A stretch of DNA of 6,354 bases from Nitrospirota bacterium (GTDB lineage: Bacteria > Nitrospirota > Nitrospiria > Nitrospirales > Nitrospiraceae). Each line of letters opens with the position of its first letter. Within the stretch, counting starts at the first letter, position 1. The notes beneath the pieces were generated by a model. The model was given only the letters and a program-made list of their open reading frames with translations, was not told the DNA's origin and made no database searches. Shown here in pieces: positions 1 to 6,354 of the stretch. A program made the translations under genes and the position numbers. Location of the stretch: contig SCVQ01000385.1 in the NCBI GenBank assembly GCA_004296865.1, positions 1-6,354 on the forward strand, read 5' to 3'.

Positions 1-119
1 ACGTGTCGATCACGGGCGAATTGATTTCGCCGATTGCGATGGATCAGGGGTTGCGGTTTGCGGTGCGTGAGGGCGGCAAAACCGTCGGCTCCGGCGTCGT
101 CACCGAAATCCTGGCGTGA
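1..119 (+). CDS. tuf: Elongation factor Tu, C-terminal end (5' truncated by window)
   Basis: Reading from base 3 gives 38 residues and a TGA stop at 117-119. They contain the EF-Tu domain 3 ending: [20 protein letters not shown], then [14 protein letters not shown]. This matches the family's usual close, a LRFAIREGG-type strand followed by TVGAGVV and a short tail. EF-Tu is the GTPase that delivers aminoacyl-tRNA to the ribosome; domain 3 takes part in tRNA and EF-Ts contacts. The GTPase domain and start codon lie upstream of the window, so nothing can be said about intactness. Its place just before rpmG, tRNA-Trp and secE is the usual one for a tuf copy at the head of this cluster. Whether the genome has a second tuf copy cannot be seen here. 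Confidence 0.95.
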   Translation, partial: VSITGELISPIAMDQGLRFAVREGGKTVGSGVVTEILA

Positions 120-159
120 ATGCGGGGCTGAGAACTGATCGCTGGCTAGCGGAAAGCGT

Positions 160-164
160 AGGAG
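160..164 (+). promoter_or_regulatory. Ribosome binding site of rpmG
   Basis: AGGAG lies 6 nt before the ATG at 171. It supports this start over the in-frame ATG at 189, which would remove the first six residues and leave a poorer fit to L33. Confidence 0.75.
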
Positions 165-170
165 TTTGAC

Positions 171-320
171 ATGCGGGATATCATCGCGATGGCGTGCACG
201 GTCTGCAAAGAACGAAATTATTCGACGATGAAGAACAAGAAGAACGATCCGGACCGTCTGGAGCGGAGCAAGTACTGCCGCATCTGTCGGAAGCACACGC
301 CTCACAAGGAAGTGAAATGA
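171..320 (+). CDS. rpmG: 50S ribosomal protein L33, zinc-binding (C+) form
   Basis: This is a 49-residue protein beginning [20 protein letters not shown] and ending in [16 protein letters not shown]. Two CxxC pairs (CTVC near residues 9-12, CRIC near 36-39) are seen directly. They make this the four-cysteine, zinc-ribbon type of L33; some paralogues lack these cysteines. The RNY-T-KNKKN core and the final H-E-K are typical of the family, and 49-55 residues is the normal length. L33 is a small protein of the large subunit near the E site. The gene sits 51 nt after tuf and 19 nt before tRNA-Trp, so all three are probably on one transcript. The ATG at 171 is chosen because of its Shine-Dalgarno and because L33 proteins usually start with M-R. 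Confidence 0.95.
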   Translation: MRDIIAMACTVCKERNYSTMKNKKNDPDRLERSKYCRICRKHTPHKEVK

Positions 321-339
321 CCCAGAGAACGTTCGGCGC

Positions 340-416
340 AGGGGCATGGTGTTCAACGGCTAGCATGTCGGTCTCCAAAACCGAAGGTCCAGGTTCGATT
401 CCTGGTGCCCCTGCCA
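340..416 (+). tRNA. trnW: tRNA-Trp, anticodon CCA
   Basis: A full cloverleaf can be folded by eye. The acceptor stem AGGGGCA (340-346) pairs perfectly with TGCCCCT (406-412), followed by discriminator G and an encoded CCA (414-416). The D stem is GTGT/GCAT with one G-U pair at each end and a loop containing GG. The anticodon stem TCGGT (368-372) pairs with ACCGA (380-384) around the loop CTCCAAA, which places CCA at 375-377 to read UGG. The variable loop has 4 nt. The T stem CCAGG/CCTGG encloses TTCGATT. The gene lies between rpmG and secE, where tRNA-Trp is found in many bacteria. It is probably cut out of a longer transcript by the normal 5' and 3' tRNA nucleases. Confidence 0.97.
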
Positions 417-482
417 TGCCGAGTCTGCTCGACCCGGAACGTGGCTGAGGGGAATTTGGCGAGGACGGTGTAGGGGGCGTCG
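417..482 (+). other. tRNA-Trp to secE spacer
   Basis: This 66-nt spacer shows no convincing -35/-10 pair and no stem followed by a T run, so read-through from the tRNA into secE is likely. The only signal seen is AGGGGG at 472-477, a Shine-Dalgarno 5 nt before the secE ATG. Confidence 0.5.
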
Positions 483-677
483 ATGTTCAAGAAGCTGTGG
501 GAATCCACGAGAGAGTTCGTGGCCGACGTCAAGGTCGAGGTCAAGAAGGTCTCGTTCCCTTCCAGGGCCGAAACGATGGGATCCACCATGGTCGTCATTG
601 TGTTCTGCGTGCTGATGTCCCTGTTTCTCTCTGTGGCGGACTCGTTTTTGGTCTGGCTGATCAGCAAGGTGATTTGA
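483..677 (+). CDS. secE: Preprotein translocase subunit SecE
   Basis: This is a 64-residue protein of the short, single-span SecE type; E. coli SecE is longer and has three spans. Residues 1-30 form the amphipathic cytosolic part, with the family signature VKVEVKKVSFPSRAE (16-30) that lies along the membrane surface and clamps SecY. Residues about 36-60 are hydrophobic (MVVIVFCVLMSLFLSV onward) and form the one transmembrane helix. SecE holds the two halves of SecY together in the SecYEG channel. The ATG at 483 has AGGGGG 5 nt upstream. nusG starts 9 nt after the TGA stop, the standard secE-nusG pair, and translational coupling is likely. Confidence 0.95.
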   Translation: MFKKLWESTREFVADVKVEVKKVSFPSRAETMGSTMVVIVFCVLMSLFLSVADSFLVWLISKVI

Positions 678-683
678 GGGAGG
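676..683 (+). promoter_or_regulatory. Ribosome binding site of nusG, overlapping the secE stop
   Basis: The purine run GAGGGAGG begins inside the secE TGA (675-677). A GTG at 684 and an ATG at 687 follow directly, in the same frame. The GTG has no spacing from the run, while the ATG lies 6 nt after GAGGG. The ATG is therefore the better start. Confidence 0.65.
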
Positions 684-686
684 GTG

Positions 687-1223
687 ATGAGTAAGAGCTG
701 GTACGTGATTCATACCTACGCCGGCTTCGAGGGGCGGGTGAAGGCCAGCATTCTGGAACGGGCCAATCAGATGGGATTGGTCGAGCAGCTGGGGCAAGTG
801 CTCGTTCCGACGGAAGACGTGATCGAGATCAAGGACGGCAAGCGCCGGACCTCCAAGCGCAAGTTTTTCCCGGGCTATGTGCTGGTGGAGTTGGAGGTTC
901 CGGTCACTGACGATGCCGTCCAGATGATCAAGGAAACGCCGAAGGTCACGGGATTCGTCGGCGGCGGGGTCAAGCCGATGCCGCTGAGCCATGAAGAAGC
1001 GGAATCGCTGCTGAAGCAGGTGGATACTGGGACTGCGGCGCCGCGGGAGCAGATCCGCTTCATCAAAGGCGACAACGTCCGCATCATCGACGGCCCCTTT
1101 CTGGGATTCAACGGCCAGGTGGACGAGGTGGATGCCGACCACAGTCGGGTCAAGGTGCTGGTGAGCATCTTCGGCCGATCGACCCCGGTGGAATTGGGCT
1201 TCTTGCAGGTGGAGCGAATCTGA
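687..1223 (+). CDS. nusG: Transcription termination/antitermination factor NusG
   Basis: This 178-residue protein has normal NusG length and both domains. The N-terminal NGN domain (about 3-115) opens with SWYVIHTYAGFEGRVKASI and carries the hallmark FFPGYVLVE at 60-68, the RNA polymerase clamp-binding face. It continues with TGFVGGG near 88-94. A linker leads to the C-terminal KOW domain (about 126-178), which has GDNVRIIDGPFLGFNGQVDE and ends in a typical beta barrel. NusG binds RNA polymerase as it elongates, reduces pausing, and through KOW links to Rho or to ribosomal protein S10. The start is taken at ATG 687; GTG 684, one codon earlier, would add a single Met. nusG sits directly after secE and upstream of the ribosomal protein genes, as in most bacteria. 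Confidence 0.96.
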   Translation: MSKSWYVIHTYAGFEGRVKASILERANQMGLVEQLGQVLVPTEDVIEIKDGKRRTSKRKFFPGYVLVELEVPVTDDAVQMIKETPKVTGFVGGGVKPMPLSHEEAESLLKQVDTGTAAPREQIRFIKGDNVRIIDGPFLGFNGQVDEVDADHSRVKVLVSIFGRSTPVELGFLQVERI

Positions 1224-1240
1224 GCAGGGCGGAGTGTTAA

Positions 1241-1288
1241 GTTTTAGTTTGAGTTGTTCGGGCAACTAGCAACCCAAAACTCAAAATT
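1241..1288 (+). repeat. Imperfect AT-rich palindrome between nusG and rplK
   Basis: The left arm (1242-1256, TTTTAGTTTGAGTTG) can pair with the right arm (1270-1286, CAACCCAAAACTCAAAA), with one A-C mismatch and two bulged bases. An alternative inner hairpin pairs AGTTG (1252-1256) with CAACT (1263-1267) around TTCGGG. The right end, CAAAACTCAAAATT (1275-1288), reappears at 3488-3501 with one difference, in the only other palindrome of this kind in the window. No T run follows, so a classic terminator is unlikely. It may be a dispersed palindromic repeat or an mRNA processing or attenuation element ahead of rplK. Confidence 0.55.
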
Positions 1289-1306
1289 CTTCACGGAGTT
1301 TAAGGT

Positions 1307-1732
1307 ATGGCGAAAGAGATTACCGGTTCTATCAAGCTGCAAATTCCGGCCGGCAAGGCCAACCCGGCTCCTCCGGTGGGGCCGTCTCTCGGCCAGCACG
1401 GCGTGAACATCATGGAGTTCTGCAAACAGTTCAATGCCAGGACCCAGAAGGACGGGGACAGCATCATCCCGGTCGTCATCACCGTCTATAAGGATCGGAC
1501 CTTCACCTTCGTCACGCGTACGCCGCCGGCTTCCGACCTCCTCAAGAAGGCCTCCGGCATCATCAAGGGATCGGGGGTCCCCCATAAGGACAAGGTGGGA
1601 AAAATCACGCGCGCGCAACTCAAAGAGATTGCGACGAAGAAAATGACGGACCTCAACGCGGCCGATGTCGAGGGGGCGATGCACATCATCGAGGGAACCG
1701 CGCGCAGCATGGGAATTGTCGTCCAGGGCTAG
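1307..1732 (+). CDS. rplK: 50S ribosomal protein L11
   Basis: The protein has 141 residues, the standard L11 length, and is collinear with E. coli L11. The N-terminal domain (1-70) has [20 protein letters not shown] and NIMEF. The prolines at 20, 22, 23 and 26 lie in the segment known to face thiostrepton and the factor-binding centre. The C-terminal domain (about 75-141) has [30 protein letters not shown] and [14 protein letters not shown], and binds the 23S rRNA GTPase-associated region. L11 forms the base of the factor-recruiting region beside the L10/L12 stalk encoded downstream. GGAG at 1295-1298 sits 8 nt before the ATG. rplA follows after 51 nt, as one operon. Confidence 0.97.
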   Translation: MAKEITGSIKLQIPAGKANPAPPVGPSLGQHGVNIMEFCKQFNARTQKDGDSIIPVVITVYKDRTFTFVTRTPPASDLLKKASGIIKGSGVPHKDKVGKITRAQLKEIATKKMTDLNAADVEGAMHIIEGTARSMGIVVQG

Positions 1733-1783
1733 TGTTCGGCATTGCGGTGTGATGCGGCGAGGACGTGAAGTAAGGAGCGGATC

Positions 1784-2476
1784 ATGGGCAAGAAAATGAA
1801 GGCGGCGGCGGCCAAGGTCGAGCCGCGGTTCTACAACTTGAAGGAAGCCGTGGGTCTCGTCAAGCAAGCGGCCTACGCGAAGTTCGATGAGTCGGTGGAC
1901 CTGGCTCTTCGACTGGGGGTGGACCCCAAGCGGGCCGATCAAATGGTGCGGGGCACGTCGGTCCTTCCGCACGGGACGGGCAAGAAGGTGCGGGTGCTCG
2001 TGTTTGCCAAAGGCGAGAAGGAGCAGGAGGCCCGCGCGGCCGGCGCGGACTACGTCGGGGCCGATGAGTTGATGGAAAAGGTCAAGGGCGGGTGGATGGA
2101 TTTTGACCAGGCCATCGCGACGCCTGACTTGATGGGAGCGGTCGGGAAGCTCGGAAAGGTCCTGGGTCCGCGCGGGTTGATGCCGAATCCGAAGACCGGC
2201 ACCGTGACCTTCGAGGTGGGGAAGGCCATCGCCGAGATCAGGAAAGGCCGCGTGGAGTACAAGGTCGAAAAGGCCGGCATCGTGCAGGTGTCGGTGGGCA
2301 AGGTGTCGTTCGAGGAGCAGCGCCTCTACGAGAACGCCCATGCGATCCTGGAGGCCGTGATGAAGGCCAAGCCGGCGTCCTGCAAGGGGCGCTATCTCAA
2401 GAGCGCGACGGTTTCGAGCACGATGGGGCCGGGGGTGCATCTGGACGCGGTGGCGATCATCAAGCAATGGAGCTGA
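1784..2476 (+). CDS. rplA: 50S ribosomal protein L1
   Basis: The 230-residue protein has the normal L1 length. Domain I is split between the two ends, with the inserted domain II in the middle (about 70-155). Landmarks are [20 protein letters not shown] (34-53), the [13 protein letters not shown] region (88-100), the signature [20 protein letters not shown] (121-140), and [10 protein letters not shown] near the C-terminus (212-221). L1 binds helices of 23S rRNA that form the mobile L1 arm, which guides deacylated tRNA out of the E site. In many bacteria it also represses its own rplK-rplA mRNA. No L1 mRNA target was identified with confidence here. The start is fixed by TAAGGAG, whose AAGGAG (1772-1777) lies 6 nt before the ATG. 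Confidence 0.97.
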   Translation: MGKKMKAAAAKVEPRFYNLKEAVGLVKQAAYAKFDESVDLALRLGVDPKRADQMVRGTSVLPHGTGKKVRVLVFAKGEKEQEARAAGADYVGADELMEKVKGGWMDFDQAIATPDLMGAVGKLGKVLGPRGLMPNPKTGTVTFEVGKAIAEIRKGRVEYKVEKAGIVQVSVGKVSFEEQRLYENAHAILEAVMKAKPASCKGRYLKSATVSSTMGPGVHLDAVAIIKQWS

Positions 2477-2503
2477 GCCAAGGGCTGAGGTGAGGGGGCG
2501 AGC

Positions 2504-3433
2504 ATGAAGAAGGACGAAAAGACCACAGCCGTCGCCGAACTGCACGAGCGGTTTTCGCGGGCCAAGCTCGCGATCATGACCGAGTGCGCGGGGATGGAGG
2601 TCAATCAGATTACCGAGCTGCGCAAGCAGTTGCGGGGGGTCAAGGCGGAATTCAGGGTGGTCAAGAATACGCTGGCCGCGCGCGCCGTGGCGGGGACGTC
2701 GCTGGCGGACGCCGGGCCGCATTTCAAGGGGCCGCTGGCGGTCTTGATCGGGTATGACGATCCCGTCCTGCCGACGAAAATCCTCAGGGATTTCATCCAG
2801 GCGGAAAAGCGCGCCGAAAAAATGAAGATGACGGTCGGGGTTTTGGAGGGGAAACTGCTCAAGCCCTCCCAGTTGGTGGCCGTGGCCACCCTGCCGACCA
2901 AGCCGGTGTTGCTCTCCATGCTCCTCTCGGCCATGCAGGGACCGGCGCGGGGCCTGGTGTTTGCGCTGAGCGGACTCGTGCGAGAGTTAGTGGGTGTGAT
3001 GATCGCTATTTCTGACAAGAAGAAAGGAGAAGGGGACATGCCAGCAACTGAAGGGAAATTGTCGCAGGAAGAATTCATCAAGGCCATCGAGGGCATGACC
3101 GTGCTGGAGTTGTCCGAGCTGGTCAAGGGGTTGGAGACGCGTTTCGGCGTGACGGCGGCGGCGCCGGTGGCCGCGGCGGCCGCTCCGACCGGTGGCGGCG
3201 CGGCGGCGGTGGAGGAGAAGACGGCGTTCGACGTCATCCTGGCCAGCGCGGCGGCGGACAAGAAGATCCAGGTGATCAAGGTCGTGCGGGAACTCACGAG
3301 CCTCGGCCTGAAAGAAGCCAAGGATTTGGTGGAGGGTGCGCCCAAGCCCGTGAAGACGGGGGTCACGAAGGAAGAAGCCGAGACCATGAAGAAGAAGCTG
3401 GAAGAAAACGGCGCCAAGGTCGAGATTAAGTAA
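2504..3433 (+). CDS. rplJ: Fused ribosomal protein L10-L7/L12 (single 309-codon frame)
   Basis: Residues 1-178 are a complete L10. The globular rRNA-binding domain has [23 protein letters not shown] (13-35), [19 protein letters not shown] (43-61), [12 protein letters not shown] (75-86) and [19 protein letters not shown] (116-134). The long C-terminal helix (about 135-173, [20 protein letters not shown] onward to [10 protein letters not shown]) is the part that binds L12 dimers. L10 proteins normally end at such a DKK tail, but here no stop follows. The frame continues through GEGD straight into [13 protein letters not shown], which is a whole L7/L12 (fusion residues 179-309). The start at 2504 has GAGGGGG 5 nt upstream and lies 27 nt after rplA. 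L10 anchors the stalk on 23S rRNA beside L11. The absent stop is unusual: either a true fusion or a one-base sequence error near 3023. The L10 identity itself is certain. Confidence 0.9.
   Translation: MKKDEKTTAVAELHERFSRAKLAIMTECAGMEVNQITELRKQLRGVKAEFRVVKNTLAARAVAGTSLADAGPHFKGPLAVLIGYDDPVLPTKILRDFIQAEKRAEKMKMTVGVLEGKLLKPSQLVAVATLPTKPVLLSMLLSAMQGPARGLVFALSGLVRELVGVMIAISDKKKGEGDMPATEGKLSQEEFIKAIEGMTVLELSELVKGLETRFGVTAAAPVAAAAAPTGGGAAAVEEKTAFDVILASAAADKKIQVIKVVRELTSLGLKEAKDLVEGAPKPVKTGVTKEEAETMKKKLEENGAKVEIK
3024..3029 (+). promoter_or_regulatory. Internal ribosome binding site for free L7/L12
   Basis: AAGGAG lies inside the L10 reading frame, 8 nt before the in-frame ATG at 3038. It is as good as or better than the sites of the neighbouring genes. 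It marks where rplL would start as a separate gene and argues that free L12 is still made. Confidence 0.8.
3038..3433 (+). CDS. rplL: 50S ribosomal protein L7/L12 (internal start inside the L10-L12 frame)
   Basis: From the ATG at 3038 the product is 131 residues, slightly above the usual 120-128. The N-terminal dimerisation domain (1-37) has [22 protein letters not shown]. An Ala/Gly/Pro-rich flexible hinge follows (about 38-58, [18 protein letters not shown]). The C-terminal factor-binding domain (59-131) has [25 protein letters not shown] and [11 protein letters not shown], and ends [12 protein letters not shown]. The Lys, Val, Ile, Arg and GLKEAK positions that contact EF-Tu and EF-G are all kept. 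L7/L12 is the only multi-copy ribosomal protein, present as two or three dimers on L10 to recruit translation GTPases. That need for excess L12 is the main reason to expect use of this internal start. Because no stop separates it from L10, the same codons also form the C-terminal part of the fusion. TAA ends both at 3431-3433. Confidence 0.88.
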   Translation: MPATEGKLSQEEFIKAIEGMTVLELSELVKGLETRFGVTAAAPVAAAAAPTGGGAAAVEEKTAFDVILASAAADKKIQVIKVVRELTSLGLKEAKDLVEGAPKPVKTGVTKEEAETMKKKLEENGAKVEIK

Positions 3434-3448
3434 GGCGGCTTTGCGTGG

Positions 3449-3496
3449 TGGGTTTTGAGTGTTGAGCGAAGCGTACCGCTCGACGCTCAAAACTTA
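3449..3496 (+). repeat. Strong hairpin between rplL and rpoB
   Basis: GTTTTGAGTGTTGAGCG (3452-3468) pairs with CGCTCGACGCTCAAAAC (3477-3493) over 17 positions, with two G-U pairs and no mismatch, around an 8-nt loop. Two more G-U pairs and a T-A pair can extend the base to 3449/3496. The 3' side continues as TTAAAATTT, not a clean T run, so full termination is unlikely because rpoB must be expressed. Partial attenuation or RNase III cutting is known at the rplL-rpoB junction in E. coli and is a reasonable guess here. The hairpin shares its 3' end with the palindrome before rplK, so it may instead be a copy of a dispersed repeat. Confidence 0.7.
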
Positions 3497-3523
3497 AAAT
3501 TTGCGGTCATTGAGGGGGCGGGC

Positions 3524-6354
<2,831 letters not shown>

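Noticed and set aside
417..482. Promoter for secE-nusG after the tRNA
   Set aside because: No -35 and -10 pair with suitable spacing could be recognised by eye in this GC-rich spacer.
1224..1306. L1-binding autoregulatory site ahead of rplK
   Set aside because: The gap is mostly the AT-rich palindrome. I could not identify the two-stem L1 target with its conserved internal loop, so no such site is called.
1244..2722. A 492-codon open frame on the minus strand across rplK and rplA
   Set aside because: It lies antisense to two certain ribosomal protein genes and starts inside rplJ. It is rich in Arg, His, Leu and Pro with no domain pattern, as expected from the complement of GC-rich codons.
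2988..3002. TAG and tandem TGA in the +1 frame near the end of L10, which could suggest a frameshift error hiding the true L10 stop
   Set aside because: The actual frame past this point still encodes a normal L10 tail ([13 protein letters not shown]), so the gene is in frame here. The missing stop is better placed near 3023.
3017..3029. A-rich AAGAAGAAAGGAG as a programmed frameshift site
   Set aside because: It lacks a proper heptamer slippery sequence such as A AAA AAG. The zero frame already continues into L12, so no frameshift is needed.

Overview
This window carries a conserved bacterial translation/transcription housekeeping cluster, read entirely on the + strand. The order is tuf (3' end), rpmG, tRNA-Trp(CCA), secE, nusG, rplK, rplA, rplJ-rplL, rpoB (5' part, running off the right edge). 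The DNA is GC-rich. The RpoB has an E. coli-like length up to its rifampicin region. The style of the ribosomal proteins, and the short AT-rich palindromes set between otherwise GC-rich genes, suggest a Gram-negative-type bacterium, possibly Nitrospirota (Nitrospira-like). The phylum is an inference from overall look, not from a search.

Layout: 1-119 is the C-terminal end of EF-Tu. 171-320 is ribosomal protein L33 (zinc-binding type), followed 19 nt later by a complete tRNA-Trp gene with encoded CCA (340-416). 483-677 secE and 687-1223 nusG are 9 nt apart. An 83-nt gap with an imperfect AT-rich palindrome precedes rplK (1307-1732). rplA (1784-2476) follows after 51 nt, and the L10 start lies only 27 nt beyond rplA. 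A 90-nt gap holding a strong hairpin precedes rpoB (3524 to the edge). No stretch above 300 nt lacks a gene, and no mobile element, CRISPR array or foreign gene is visible.

The one real surprise is 2504-3433. Ribosomal protein L10 (about 173-178 residues) and L7/L12 (131 residues) form one uninterrupted 309-codon reading frame with no stop codon between them. The L12 part keeps its own strong Shine-Dalgarno (AAGGAG, 3024-3029) and ATG (3038). The gene could therefore make both a fused L10-L12 protein and free L12. The sequence at the junction is one base away from the common TAAGGAG stop/Shine-Dalgarno overlap, so the fusion looks like a stop-codon loss. It is either real or a single-base sequence error, and the window alone cannot decide which.

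Together the genes supply the elongation factor, ribosome stalk and L1/L11 arms, the SecE translocase subunit, the transcription factor NusG and the RNA polymerase beta subunit. This is the classic tuf-secE-nusG-rplKAJL-rpoBC neighbourhood.
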